From positions 1-50,934 of the forward strand of contig CAKZON010000103.1 of assembly GCA_937136425.1 (NCBI GenBank): 50,934 bases of DNA. The letters run 5' to 3'. The notes under the pieces were generated by a model. The model saw only the letters and a list, made by a program, of their open reading frames with translations, made no database searches and was not told the DNA's origin. Positions within the stretch are counted from its first letter, which is position 1. Each line of letters opens with the position of its first letter. Source of the stretch: an uncultured Crocinitomix sp. GTDB taxonomy: Bacteria; Bacteroidota; Bacteroidia; Flavobacteriales_D; Crocinitomicaceae. Position numbers and translations under genes: made by a program. This document shows positions 6,759-17,552 of the stretch, in pieces.

Positions 6759-9700
6759 ATGAAAAAATTGACTTCACAATTTACCCTACTTATTGTCTCA
6801 CTACTGACAGTTTTCAGTGGATTTGGACAAAAAATTCACACTGATCAAGCAGCCGAAAGATTATACTCTGGTGCAGAACTTGTTCGAGAAAGCAAACATT
6901 CCGAATTACCTTCTTTTATTCGAATGAAAGAATCAGACCGAATTCCAGTTGGAATTTTTAATTCTTGGATGGCAGAAAACCTTGAGCTTAACTCAAACAT
7001 GAATTTTGAAGTTATTCGATCAGAAAATGATGAGCTCGGTTTCACCCATACAAGAATGAGACAAACATATAGAGGAATTCCAATTGAATCTGCGACATGG
7101 CTTTCTCATGCTAAAGACAACATGGTACGTTCTATGAATGGAATGATTTTTAAAAACATTTCAGCTCCTGCAAATGCTAGCCTTTCAGAAAGTGATGCAT
7201 TAGAGAAAGCTAAAGCTTTTGTTGGTGCAGAACAGTACAAATGGGAATTACCAGAGGAAGAGGCACATATTAAATGGGAATCTGATGATCCTGAAGCCAC
7301 ACATTTCCCTACCGCAGAATTAGTTTTTGTAGCCCGTAACTTTGATTTTGACCAAGAAAATTTCCGTTTAGCTTATAAATTTGACATTTATGCCCAAACA
7401 CCAGTTTCCAGAGCGCACATTTATGTGGATGCTATAACAGGTGAGATTCTAGGAGAAAATGCAATCATTCATCATGCTGACACACCAGGAACAGCAGAAA
7501 CTGTTTACAGCGGATCTAGACCAATAATTGGAGACAGTTTTGCTGGTCAATTCCGTTTAAGAGATGGCTCAAGAGGATTAGGTATAAGAACTTTTGATTT
7601 AAATCAAGCTACTGGGTATGGAGGAGCTGTTGACTTTATTGATGCTGACAATATTTGGGACAATGTAAACCCTGAGCAAGATGAATATGCAGGTGACGCC
7701 CACTGGGGAACAGAAGTTTGCTATGATTATTTCAACGATATACATTTAAGAAACAGTATTGATGGCGCAGGCTTTCAATTAAATAGTTATGTTCATTATG
7801 GGGTAAACTATGTAAATGCATTCTGGGATGGAACAAGAATGACTTATGGTGATGGTAATGGTGCACCTTACACACCACTAACCTCTTTAGACATTGCAGG
7901 TCATGAAATTACGCACGGCTTAACAAACTTTACTGCCAACCTAATATACTATGGTGAATCAGGTGCTTTAAATGAATCTTTCAGTGATATTTTTGGAACA
8001 GCAATTGAAAACTTTGGACGTCCTGGAGATTGGGATTGGTTATTAAGTGCAGATATTGGCGCCTCATTTAGATCATTAGCTGACCCAAATTTATTTGGCC
8101 ATCCAGACACTTACTTTGGAACCAATTGGGCTCCATTGGTTGGCGCTGACAATGGAGGTGTTCACACCAATAGTGGTGTTCAAAACTTCTGGTATTATTT
8201 ACTAGTTAGCGGTGGTGTTGGAACAAACGATAATGGAGACGCCTATTCTGTTGGTGCCCTAGGATTTGAATCTGCAAGCGCAATAGCCTTTAGAAATTTA
8301 ACCGTTTATTTAACGGACGGATCAGATCATCCAGATGCAAGATTCTTTGCTATACAATCAGCAATTGATTTATTTGGAGAATGTTCAGTAGAAGAAAAAG
8401 AAACAACAAATGCTTGGTATGCCGTTGGTGTTGGCCCTGAATACATTTCAATTGTAGAAGGAGATTTTACTGCTACAGCAGGATGTTTCCCTGATGGAAT
8501 TGTAGACTTCACAGATGCATCTACAACAGTAGCTGGTGTATTAGACACATGGGCTTGGGATTTTGGAGACGGAGGAACATCCCCTGACGCTAGTCCAACT
8601 CATACATTTGCAGGCACAGGTGTTTACCCAGTAGAACTAACAGTAACAAACGACTTAGGATGTGAAGATGTATTTTCATTAGACGTTGAAGTATTTGATG
8701 CACCAGTTGTTGACTTTACGGTAGCAAACCTTTGTGAAGGCGACTTAACAACTTTTACAGATGCAACAACAATTCCTGTTGGCGCAATAGTAGATTGGGC
8801 TTGGGATTTTGGTGATGCAGGAACCTCACCTCTCACTGACCCGACAAATACTTACGCGGCTTTTGGAACTTATGACGTAAAACTTGTGGCTACAGCGGAT
8901 AATGGTTGTAAAGACTCAATTACAACGCCTGTAACTATAAACCCTTCGCCTGTAGCAGACTTTTCTTTTGATGATGGATGTGTCAATATTGATGCTGCAT
9001 TTACCAACTTATCAACCTCACCTGATGGAGCTCCATTAACTGATTTTAATTGGGACTTTGGAGATGGAACACCAGCAGACGTGTCAGAAGACCCTTCGCA
9101 CTCCTATGCTGCACCAGGTGCTTATGACGTTACATTAGATGTTGCTTCTGATGAAGGCTGTGTTAGCACTATTACGTACACAATCAATAGATTTGATATA
9201 CCAGATGCTGATTTTTCTTTAGATAATGTTTGTTTAGGAACTGATGCTGCATTTACAGATTTATCGACCATTTTGGCGCCCGAAGTAATTGCCACTTTGG
9301 ACTGGGAATTTGGTGAAGGCGGAACAGGTACAGGAGGAGCTCCAACATATACATATGGAACTGAAGGTACATTTGATGTTACACTTACTGCAACCTCAGC
9401 GAATGGCTGTGAAGATGCTATTACTATCCCTATTACTGTCCACCCTAATCCTGTTGCTAATTTCTCTGCTCCTGACGTTTGTGTTAACGGAGACCCTACC
9501 CTATTCAATGACTTATCTACCATTTCAGGAGGAACAATTACTTCTTGGTCGTGGGATTTTGGAGACGGTTCTGCAGGTGCTGTTGCTGACCCGGTTAAAA
9601 ATTACACCTCTGCCGGAACTTTTGATGCAACCTTAACTGTAACTTCTGATTTTGGATGCGAAAATGAAATCACAATCCCTGTAAATGTATTTGAAAAACC

Positions 9701-10505
9701 AACAGCAAATCTTACCTCAGATGTAACATCAATATGCAGCCCTGACTGTGTTGAATTCTCAAGCCTTGCAACTTCTGCAACTTCAGGAATTTCAAATTGG
9801 GAATGGATTTTTGAAAGCGGTGATATCGCCTTTGAAGAAAACCCTCGAATTTGCTTCAGCGAAGTGCTTACAGATCAATTATATGACATGGAGTTGATTG
9901 TAACGAACGACTACGGGTGTAAAGACACAATGAGCATTACAGATTATATTACAGTAACTGCCTCTCCTATTGCTTCGTTTGATTGCGCTCCAGATGAAAT
10001 TGATGTATTTGACCCAACAGTGCAATTAACTAGCACCTCTGAAAATGCCTATTCTGTAACATGGAATTTTGGAGACAGTTCTCCTTTTTCAAACACTTCT
10101 AATCCAACCCACACTTACCCTGAAGCTCCTGGTGCTTATACCATCACGCTTGAAGCAGTAAGTCAAAATGGACTATGTACAGATATTGCGCAAAAGATAG
10201 TAACCGTTAATGATGTAATCATTTACTATATCCCTAATACATTTACTCCAGATGGAGACACTTTTAACGAAACCTTTGCCCCTTCGTTTAGATCAGGATA
10301 CGATCCATATGACTTTCACTTAACCATTTTCAACAGATGGGGAGAAGTTGTATTTGAAACATTTGATGCTTTTTATGGCTGGGATGGAACTTATGGAGAC
10401 AATGGCTTAGTTGAGTCTGGTGTTTATATTTGGTCGTTAGACTTCCGAGAAACTATGACCGATAAACGTCACAAAGATCAAGGACACGTTACTGTTCTCA
10501 AATAA
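6759..10505 (+). CDS. secreted M4 (thermolysin-family) metalloprotease with seven PKD domains and type B T9SS domain
   Basis: This 1,248-residue protein is a zinc endopeptidase expected to be exported by Sec and then T9SS. A signal peptide ends FSGFGQ near residue 24. A propeptide of FTP and PepSY type follows to about 240. The catalytic domain has the zinc site HEITH with His382, Glu383 and His386, the third ligand Glu406 in NESFSD exactly 20 residues on as in thermolysin, and the catalytic His469 in GVHTNSG. From about 566 to 1145 I count seven PKD-like repeats, several with the WDFGDG core. The last 100 residues form a CHU_C/type B domain with IPNTFTPDGDTFNETF. It differs from the three following proteases, which end in type A domains. 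The start at 6759 is chosen for the signal peptide and promoter position. Confidence 0.95.
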   Translation: MKKLTSQFTLLIVSLLTVFSGFGQKIHTDQAAERLYSGAELVRESKHSELPSFIRMKESDRIPVGIFNSWMAENLELNSNMNFEVIRSENDELGFTHTRMRQTYRGIPIESATWLSHAKDNMVRSMNGMIFKNISAPANASLSESDALEKAKAFVGAEQYKWELPEEEAHIKWESDDPEATHFPTAELVFVARNFDFDQENFRLAYKFDIYAQTPVSRAHIYVDAITGEILGENAIIHHADTPGTAETVYSGSRPIIGDSFAGQFRLRDGSRGLGIRTFDLNQATGYGGAVDFIDADNIWDNVNPEQDEYAGDAHWGTEVCYDYFNDIHLRNSIDGAGFQLNSYVHYGVNYVNAFWDGTRMTYGDGNGAPYTPLTSLDIAGHEITHGLTNFTANLIYYGESGALNESFSDIFGTAIENFGRPGDWDWLLSADIGASFRSLADPNLFGHPDTYFGTNWAPLVGADNGGVHTNSGVQNFWYYLLVSGGVGTNDNGDAYSVGALGFESASAIAFRNLTVYLTDGSDHPDARFFAIQSAIDLFGECSVEEKETTNAWYAVGVGPEYISIVEGDFTATAGCFPDGIVDFTDASTTVAGVLDTWAWDFGDGGTSPDASPTHTFAGTGVYPVELTVTNDLGCEDVFSLDVEVFDAPVVDFTVANLCEGDLTTFTDATTIPVGAIVDWAWDFGDAGTSPLTDPTNTYAAFGTYDVKLVATADNGCKDSITTPVTINPSPVADFSFDDGCVNIDAAFTNLSTSPDGAPLTDFNWDFGDGTPADVSEDPSHSYAAPGAYDVTLDVASDEGCVSTITYTINRFDIPDADFSLDNVCLGTDAAFTDLSTILAPEVIATLDWEFGEGGTGTGGAPTYTYGTEGTFDVTLTATSANGCEDAITIPITVHPNPVANFSAPDVCVNGDPTLFNDLSTISGGTITSWSWDFGDGSAGAVADPVKNYTSAGTFDATLTVTSDFGCENEITIPVNVFEKPTANLTSDVTSICSPDCVEFSSLATSATSGISNWEWIFESGDIAFEENPRICFSEVLTDQLYDMELIVTNDYGCKDTMSITDYITVTASPIASFDCAPDEIDVFDPTVQLTSTSENAYSVTWNFGDSSPFSNTSNPTHTYPEAPGAYTITLEAVSQNGLCTDIAQKIVTVNDVIIYYIPNTFTPDGDTFNETFAPSFRSGYDPYDFHLTIFNRWGEVVFETFDAFYGWDGTYGDNGLVESGVYIWSLDFRETMTDKRHKDQGHVTVLK

Positions 10506-10756
10506 AGTAATTCATTTACTCGGTTCGCAAACAACCACCTCTCTTAGGGGAGATTACATGTTTCTTTGTACTAATCCTGAAAGGATTACGAATAACACTC
10601 AATAGCATACCTTAATAATTTACCAAATTGAGTACGAATCGTTTGTAGCCCTCCAACATACATCTGATTTTAAGATGTTTAGCAAGAGTTTATTTTTTAT
10701 AACCTCAAAAAAACAACAATTTATCAGTAAATTGTAAATCAATTAATTCACACTAC
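10506..10756. other. intergenic region between protease genes 1 and 2
   Basis: There is no gene here. Two small perfect hairpins are present (TAATCC/GGATTA at 10572-10588 and ACATCT/AGATGT at 10660-10678), but neither is followed by a clear T-run, so I do not call a terminator. A TAAATTG at 10728-10734 may be a weak -7 box for the next gene. Confidence 0.5.
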
Positions 10757-13336
10757 ATGAAAATACTTTACGCGCTTATCTTTATTTCATTTCCAATTTT
10801 GGCTTCCGCTCAACGAATTCATCCTGAGCGAGAAGATGCCTCTAATTTTACAGATATAGAATTTGTCCGAGACAATAAGATGACGGATATTCCTTCTTTT
10901 ATAAAATTTAAAGAAGGCAGCAATATTAATATTGCCAAACTAAAAGGCTGGATGATGTCTAACATTCGATTTGATCCAAATATTGGATTTGAATTAATTC
11001 GCTCTGAAATAGACAATATTGGGCACACCCATTATCGTTATCAGCAAACTTATTTTGGCAAACCAATAGAAGATGCCATTTGGATTGCACATACAAAGGA
11101 TGGAATGGTTTACTCACTTAACGGAATGATTTATTCTAAACTGAGTACACCAACATCTCATAGCCTTGATGAAAACACGGCATTAACTAATGCACTAACG
11201 CATGTTGGTGCAAGTGTTTACAAATGGGAACTTCCGGGCGAAGAACAGCATTTGAAATGGGAAACTGGAAATAGTGAAGCAACATACCTGCCAAAAGGAG
11301 AGCTTGTATTCATTCCTACAGATCATGATTTTAACGCGGCATCTTATCGCCTTGCTTATAAATTTAATGTTTATGCGCACGCCCCTCTTTATCGCGCCGA
11401 ACTTTATATTGACGCAAATACAGGAGAAGTAATTCGTGAAAACATGCTTATTCACCATGCGGATGAACCAGGAACTGCACATACAGCATACAGTGGAGAA
11501 CATGGTATTATTGCCGATAGTTTCGGAGGAGAATATCGTTTACGCGACGGAAGCCGTGGAGATGGTGTGCGAACATTTGATTTGAACGAAGGTACTGACT
11601 ACGGTTCTTCAACTGATTTTATTGATGATGATAATGACTGGAATAATATCAATCCTCAATTAGATGAATATGCAACAGACGCACATTGGGGAGCTGAAAT
11701 GACTTACGATTATTATTTTGACATTCATGGGCGCAGCAGTTTAGATAATGCTGGTTTTCAATTAAACAGCTATGTGCACTATGGTGTTGATTTTTACAAT
11801 GCATTTTGGGATGGAAGTCGAATGACATACGGAGACGGAAATGGCGGAGGTGTTACACCATTAACGACATTAGACATTGCTGGACATGAGGTTACACACG
11901 GACTAACAAACTTTACTGCTGATTTAATTTACTCTGCCGAATCTGGCGCTTTAAACGAGTCATTTAGTGATATTTTTGGTTCAGCTATTGAGCGTTTTGC
12001 ACGACCAGATGATTGGGATTGGTTTATTGGATTAGAAATAGGAGAAGCGTTTAGAAACATGGCTAACCCCAACGAATATAGTCACCCAGACACGTATTTT
12101 GGTGATTTTTGGGCAGACCTTGGAGGATGGGACAGCGGCGGAGTTCATACAAATAGTGGTGTACAAAACTACTGGTTTTATTTATTATCAGAAGGTGGAG
12201 CCGGAACCAATGACAATGGAGATGCTTTTGACGTGACTGGAGCAGGAATTGAAGCTGCGAGTGCAATTGCATTTAGAAATCTTACAGTTTATTTAACAGC
12301 TAGTTCGCAATTTGAAGATGCACGTTTTTATGCTATTCAGTCGGCTATTGATTTATACGGAGCTTGTTCTTTCGAAGTAGAACAAACAACAGACGCATGG
12401 TATGCAGTTGGCGTAGGCGCAGAATATTCTCCATTTGTTTTAGCAAGCTTTACCGCTCCTGAAACTGAAGGCTGTGAATTACCATTCACTGTTAACTTCG
12501 AAAACGAAAGTGTAAACGGAATTGACTTTTTATGGGACTTTGGTGACGGAACAACAAGCACAACAACATCTCCTTCGCATACATACACTACCGAGGGCGA
12601 ATTTACTGTTACATTAACTGTTGACGGCGGAGATTGCGGAGATGACGACACCACTTCAACAAGCTTTATCATTATCGATACTTCGCTTGATTGTCCTGTA
12701 ATTTTCCCTTCAAGCGGGTCTGGAGATCAAATAACAACTTGCGAAGGCACTCTATTTGACAGTGGTGGAGCAGGCGAAAATTACGGAGCAAGTGAAAACG
12801 CTGAAATTACTATCGCTCCAACTGGAGCAAGTACTATTGAGCTAAACTTTTTAGAGTTTGATGTAGAAGACAACCCTACTTGCGCATGGGACTGGCTTAA
12901 AATTTATGACGGCCCAGATGATGGCTCACCAATAATTGACACTTATTGTAATTCAAATATTCCAACAACAATAACTTCTACAGGAGGTGAAATCACGCTC
13001 GTTTTTCATTCTGATGGGCTTGTTCAAGCTGCAGGTTTTAAAATGGAATGGACTTGTACAGTTATTGACGACTCTGGAATTTCAGAAGATCAAGCAAATG
13101 CTATTAGCATCTACCCTAACCCGGCTCATGATTCATTTACAATAGACACCAAATCATTGACTCAAGGAACGATTGAAGTTTCTGATTTATTAGGGCGAAA
13201 AATAATCGCTCTTCCAATACTTGGAAGCATTACAAAAGTTGATTTATCACAATATAATGCTGCCGGTGTTTATATGGTAAACATCAAAGATGAAAAAGGA
13301 AATGCCATCAAAATGGAAAAAGTAGTTGTAAAATAA
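10757..13336 (+). CDS. secreted M4 metalloprotease with PKD, CUB and type A T9SS sorting domain
   Basis: The second protease of the array has 859 residues. The signal peptide ends PILASAQ. The FTP/PepSY propeptide is clearly related to the third and fourth proteins. Zinc ligands are His377 and His381 in HEVTH with Glu378 as catalytic base, Glu401 as third ligand, and His464 in GVHTNSG. After the peptidase come one PKD domain (about 561-640, core WDFGDG) and a CUB-like domain (about 661-770) with CEGTLFDSGG, KIYDGPDDGSP and VFHSDG. The last 76 residues are a type A sorting domain starting ISIYPNPAHDSF, expected to be removed by PorU after outer membrane passage. This is the shortest and simplest member of the array. 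A strong terminator follows. Confidence 0.95.
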   Translation: MKILYALIFISFPILASAQRIHPEREDASNFTDIEFVRDNKMTDIPSFIKFKEGSNINIAKLKGWMMSNIRFDPNIGFELIRSEIDNIGHTHYRYQQTYFGKPIEDAIWIAHTKDGMVYSLNGMIYSKLSTPTSHSLDENTALTNALTHVGASVYKWELPGEEQHLKWETGNSEATYLPKGELVFIPTDHDFNAASYRLAYKFNVYAHAPLYRAELYIDANTGEVIRENMLIHHADEPGTAHTAYSGEHGIIADSFGGEYRLRDGSRGDGVRTFDLNEGTDYGSSTDFIDDDNDWNNINPQLDEYATDAHWGAEMTYDYYFDIHGRSSLDNAGFQLNSYVHYGVDFYNAFWDGSRMTYGDGNGGGVTPLTTLDIAGHEVTHGLTNFTADLIYSAESGALNESFSDIFGSAIERFARPDDWDWFIGLEIGEAFRNMANPNEYSHPDTYFGDFWADLGGWDSGGVHTNSGVQNYWFYLLSEGGAGTNDNGDAFDVTGAGIEAASAIAFRNLTVYLTASSQFEDARFYAIQSAIDLYGACSFEVEQTTDAWYAVGVGAEYSPFVLASFTAPETEGCELPFTVNFENESVNGIDFLWDFGDGTTSTTTSPSHTYTTEGEFTVTLTVDGGDCGDDDTTSTSFIIIDTSLDCPVIFPSSGSGDQITTCEGTLFDSGGAGENYGASENAEITIAPTGASTIELNFLEFDVEDNPTCAWDWLKIYDGPDDGSPIIDTYCNSNIPTTITSTGGEITLVFHSDGLVQAAGFKMEWTCTVIDDSGISEDQANAISIYPNPAHDSFTIDTKSLTQGTIEVSDLLGRKIIALPILGSITKVDLSQYNAAGVYMVNIKDEKGNAIKMEKVVVK

Positions 13337-13360
13337 TTAACTTAAAACACATCTAAAAAA

Positions 13361-13392
13361 GGGGTAAGAATTAAATTCTTACCCCTTTTTTT
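13361..13392 (+). terminator. intrinsic terminator after protease gene 2
   Basis: GGGGTAAGAA (13361-13370) pairs with TTCTTACCCC (13376-13385) around a 5-base loop, followed by a 7-base T-run. It separates the second and third protease genes into different transcription units. Confidence 0.92.
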
Positions 13393-13760
13393 ATTTTAAT
13401 CTCTATTCCTCCTATTAATAATTAAGACCATTACATTTCATCCACAACTATTGCATTCTCAGTTTCCCACTGCACAACCATACTTCATTCTGAATTTAAA
13501 GTCACAAATTTTATTATTACATGTTACAACAAGTAACAAACCAAGAAAAAACAATGCAAACAAGCAAATATTAACACCTTAAGTATTGTCAAAATATATA
13601 CACCTTACAATTTAACACTATTAAATATCACATTCTTTTACCTTAACTCTTGGACGCCTTTCTATCATTACCTTAAATACTGTCAAACATATTCTACAAT
13701 GCAAAGCCTACTAATCCAATGGATTTTGAGTATCTTGTGCAACGTATAAAAAACTATAAC
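13393..13760. other. AT-rich intergenic region with short repeats upstream of protease gene 3
   Basis: These 368 bases hold no gene. They contain a near-identical 22-base direct repeat (13577-13598 and 13671-13692, core CCTTAA-TA-TGTCAAA), offset by 94 bases, and a small inverted repeat TGTTAC/GTAACA at 13522-13538. They probably carry the promoter and control sites of the third protease gene, but I could not place a perfect -7 box. Confidence 0.5.
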
Positions 13761-16700
13761 ATGAAAATATCTTACAAAAAGTTCTTATTCCTTTTTGCTA
13801 TAATGTATGTTCCTTTTGGCGTAAATGCACAACGCATTTTTACAGGAGCAGACGCTAGCTCCCAATATAGGAATGCGGAAGTTGTTCGCGAAAGTAATTA
13901 TAGCACACTTCCTTCATTTATTAAATTCAGAAAATCTGATCAATTTGACATTGATAAACTAAATGCCTGGATGAAATCTAACTTTAAATTCGATCCTAAC
14001 ATTGATTTTGTAGAAGTCAGAAAAGATGTAGACAATTTAGGGCATGTGCATTATCGTTATCAACAAACTTATTATGGACAACCTGTAGAGGATGCCATTT
14101 GGATTGCACATACAAATCATGATAAAGTATATTCGTTAAACGGATTGATTTATGATAAATTTGCTGCTACATCTGCTCCTAGTTTAGATGAAGCAACCGC
14201 ACTTACAAAAGCCTTGGAACACGTAAACGCCTCAGTTTACAAATGGGAACTTCCAAATGAAGAAAAGCATTTAAAATGGGAAACTAGAAACCCTTTGGCA
14301 ACTTATATGCCACACGGAGATATAGTATTCGTTTCAAAAGGTATGGACTTCAATGCTGATGATTATCGCTTAGCATACAAATTCAACATTTACGCACACG
14401 CACCAGTTTCACGTGCAGACATTTATGTAGATGCTATCACAGGTGAAATTTTACGAGAAAACTCAATTCTTTGTCATGCAGATGAAGAAGGAATTGCACA
14501 TACAGGACACAGTGGAGAAAGAGAAATTATCGCTGATAGTTTTGATGGCGAATATCGATTACGTGATGGTTCTAGAGGAGATGGTGGAAGAACATTTGAT
14601 CTAAATGAAGGCACATCATACGGTGATGCTGTTGATTTTATTGATGATGACAATGAGTGGGACAATGTTAACCCTCAACAAGATGAATATGCTACTGACG
14701 CACACTGGGGCGCTGAAATGACTTATGATTATTATTTAGATAATCATGGTAGAAATAGTATTGATAATGCAGGTTTCCAATTAAACAGCTATGTACATTA
14801 CAGTACAGATTTTGTAAATGCTTTTTGGGATGGTAGCAGAATGACTTATGGTGACGGAAGTGGTGCAGTTACACCACTAACTTCTGTAGATATTGCTGCA
14901 CACGAAGTTACACACGGATTAACAACTTTTACAGCTGGATTAATTTACGCGGCTGAGTCTGGAGCCTTAAACGAATCTTTTAGTGATATTTTTGGAGCTT
15001 CAATTGAACAATTTGCTCGTCCAGATGACTGGAACTGGTTACTTGGTGAAGACATTGGACTTACACTTAGATCTTTAGCGAACCCTAATTCATTTAGTGA
15101 TCCTGACACATATTTTGGTGATTTTTGGGCTGATTTAGATGGTGGAGATAGCGGAGGAGTGCACACGAATAGTGGTGTTCAAAATTTCTGGTATTACTTA
15201 TTAACTGAAGGTGGAACAGGAACAAATGACAACGGTGATGATTATGACGTTTCAGCTATTGGAATTACTGATGCTGGTGCCATTGCTTTTAGAAATTTAA
15301 CGGTATACTTAACACCTAGTTCTAACTTTTCAGAGGCTCGTTTTTACGCAATCGAATCGGCAGTTGATTTATTTGGAGTATGTACTTTCGAAGTAGAACA
15401 AACTGCAAATGCTTGGTATGCGGTAGGTGTAGGAGATATTTACAATCCAGAAACTGAGGCTGATTTTGCTACTCCTGACACATTAGGATGTGCACTTCCA
15501 TTCACAGTTAACTTCTCAAATGAAAGTTCAAACGCAATTACATATGAGTGGGATTTTGGTGATGGAGAAACAAGTACAGATGAAAATCCAACACACGTTT
15601 ATACAGAGCCAGGTGTCTATACGGTAACATTATTTGCTGACGGCGGAGATTGTGGATCTGACGAAGCTATATTTACAGATTATATCACTGTAAACCCAGA
15701 TGCAGATTGTATTGTTATTTTACCAGAAACAGGTACAGCTTCAACTCAAAATGGCTGTGACGGAACAGCTTATGATAGTGGTGGACCGGACGCCGATTAT
15801 GGCGCAGGAGAGGATGCTAAGTTAACAATCTCTCCATTTGGAGCACTAAGCGTTGATTTATCTTTCCCAGTATTTGATGTAGAAGAAGGACCAGGAACAT
15901 CATGCGACTATGACTACGTAGATGTATTTGACGGACCAGATGAGTTCTCTCCATTAATTGATCGTTACTGTAACAATAACTTACCAACAGACATTACATC
16001 ATCAGGACCATCTATTACAATTGTTTTCCATTCTGATGGAGGTGAAGAAAGAGAAGGTTTCGAAATTGAATGGTCTTGTAACATGCCTGAAGATGCTCCT
16101 GAGACAGATTTCACTGTGAATTCAGAATTATCATGTACTGGAGAGGTTTTCTTCACAGATTTATCTACCAATGCACCAACTGAGTGGGATTGGAACTTTG
16201 GTGACGGTGGAACATCTGATGAACAACACCCAAGTCACACATACGGAGCTGAAGGAACTTATACAGTAACTTTAACTGCTACAAATGTAATTGGAGAAGA
16301 CACGGAAGTGAAAACGGAATACATAACAGTATCTTACCCTGCAGCTCCAACAGCCGAAGGAGATAGTAATTGTCCAACAGAAACAGCTACACTTACAGCA
16401 TCTGGTGATGGAGAATTAAAATGGTATGATGTTCCTGTAGGCGGTACTCCATTATTCACTGGAGCATCTTACACTACTCCACCTCTTGACGCTACTACTA
16501 CTTATTATGTAGAAAATGATTTGTTTGATGATCCTCAATATGTAGGACCTTTAGACGGAAGTTTTGGGGGAGGAAGTTATTTCAGCGGTGACCAGCACAT
16601 GATATTTGACAACCCTACCCCAGTAGTACTTTGGTCTGTTGATGTTGATGCTGACGGAAGTGGAAACAGAACAATTGAATTAAGAAGTAATACAGGAGAA

Positions 16701-17486
16701 GTGTTAGATACGCGTATTGTTAACATTCCTGATGGAGAAAGTACAGTTATATTAGACTTACCGCTTCCTGTTGGAACAAGTTTACAATTAGGAACTCAAG
16801 TTGGTAGTAGCCCTGCTTTATTTAGAAATAACTCAGGAACACCTGCTTATCCATTTGAATTGGCAGAATCTGTAACGATATTAAGCAGTAGCGCTGGTCC
16901 TGATTATTACTACCACTTTTACAACTGGGAAATTCACGCTTATTCTTGCGCAAGTGACCGTATCGAGGTAATTGCTGAAGTGTTAGATGAATCAGATGTT
17001 GAGATTGCAGCTGTAGATGATATTTGTATCCAAGGATCACCTGTTACATTGACTGCAAGCGAAGGTGGCGGAACATGGTCTGCTGACTGCGGTACATGTG
17101 TCGATTCTGAAACAGGCGTATTTGACCCTGCATTATCGGGAGCTGGAAGTTGGGAAGTTACTTATGACATTACAGGAACTTGTAGCTATATTAATACTAC
17201 AACCGTTAATGTTATTGACTGCTTAGGCTTAACTGATGAAGACAAATACGAAATCAGTATCTACCCTAACCCTACTAATGGCTTAATTACCATTACTACT
17301 GGAAATGTAGATCAAGGTACAATAGTAATTAAAGATGTTTTAGGCAAAACAGTCGCTCTTTTCAACTTTAATTCAAATAAGTTAACTGTTGACCTAAACG
17401 ATTTCCAAGCAAGAGGAACTTACTTTGTAGAGTTTTTCGATCAAGAAAATAATTTAATGACTGTTAAAAAAGTTGTTAAACACTAA
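13761..17486 (+). CDS. secreted M4 metalloprotease with PKD, CUB, Ig-like, one 76-residue Cys module and type A T9SS domain
   Basis: The third protease has 1,241 residues from the ATG at 13761, chosen because MKISYKKFLFLFAIMY starts a signal peptide ending VNAQ. Zinc-site residues are His381, Glu382, His385 and Glu405, with His468 in GVHTNSG. The C-terminal part runs PKD (about 566-645), CUB-like (665-775, VDVFDGPDEFSP), a second PKD (780-860), an Ig-like T9SS-associated domain (861-920, GELKWYDVP), a beta-rich region of about 150 residues that I do not recognise, one 76-residue module with four cysteines (16992-17219), and a type A sorting domain from ISIYPNPTNG. Except for module number, the architecture matches the next gene. 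The two genes are only 66 bases apart with no terminator, so they may be co-transcribed. Confidence 0.95.
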   Translation: MKISYKKFLFLFAIMYVPFGVNAQRIFTGADASSQYRNAEVVRESNYSTLPSFIKFRKSDQFDIDKLNAWMKSNFKFDPNIDFVEVRKDVDNLGHVHYRYQQTYYGQPVEDAIWIAHTNHDKVYSLNGLIYDKFAATSAPSLDEATALTKALEHVNASVYKWELPNEEKHLKWETRNPLATYMPHGDIVFVSKGMDFNADDYRLAYKFNIYAHAPVSRADIYVDAITGEILRENSILCHADEEGIAHTGHSGEREIIADSFDGEYRLRDGSRGDGGRTFDLNEGTSYGDAVDFIDDDNEWDNVNPQQDEYATDAHWGAEMTYDYYLDNHGRNSIDNAGFQLNSYVHYSTDFVNAFWDGSRMTYGDGSGAVTPLTSVDIAAHEVTHGLTTFTAGLIYAAESGALNESFSDIFGASIEQFARPDDWNWLLGEDIGLTLRSLANPNSFSDPDTYFGDFWADLDGGDSGGVHTNSGVQNFWYYLLTEGGTGTNDNGDDYDVSAIGITDAGAIAFRNLTVYLTPSSNFSEARFYAIESAVDLFGVCTFEVEQTANAWYAVGVGDIYNPETEADFATPDTLGCALPFTVNFSNESSNAITYEWDFGDGETSTDENPTHVYTEPGVYTVTLFADGGDCGSDEAIFTDYITVNPDADCIVILPETGTASTQNGCDGTAYDSGGPDADYGAGEDAKLTISPFGALSVDLSFPVFDVEEGPGTSCDYDYVDVFDGPDEFSPLIDRYCNNNLPTDITSSGPSITIVFHSDGGEEREGFEIEWSCNMPEDAPETDFTVNSELSCTGEVFFTDLSTNAPTEWDWNFGDGGTSDEQHPSHTYGAEGTYTVTLTATNVIGEDTEVKTEYITVSYPAAPTAEGDSNCPTETATLTASGDGELKWYDVPVGGTPLFTGASYTTPPLDATTTYYVENDLFDDPQYVGPLDGSFGGGSYFSGDQHMIFDNPTPVVLWSVDVDADGSGNRTIELRSNTGEVLDTRIVNIPDGESTVILDLPLPVGTSLQLGTQVGSSPALFRNNSGTPAYPFELAESVTILSSSAGPDYYYHFYNWEIHAYSCASDRIEVIAEVLDESDVEIAAVDDICIQGSPVTLTASEGGGTWSADCGTCVDSETGVFDPALSGAGSWEVTYDITGTCSYINTTTVNVIDCLGLTDEDKYEISIYPNPTNGLITITTGNVDQGTIVIKDVLGKTVALFNFNSNKLTVDLNDFQARGTYFVEFFDQENNLMTVKKVVKH

Positions 17487-17552
17487 TAGATAGAGGAGTA
17501 AGTAGTTTCGTTTTTTTTGGTTAAATTGCAGATACCAATCAAAAAACGAACT

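Noticed and set aside
9122..9523. Long open frame on the minus strand inside protease 1
   Set aside because: Its composition (Ser, Val, Pro runs) mirrors the PKD repeats on the coding strand, and no start context or family signal supports it.
12337..12672. Minus-strand open frame across the PKD part of protease 2
   Set aside because: It is an opposite-strand shadow of repeat-rich coding sequence.
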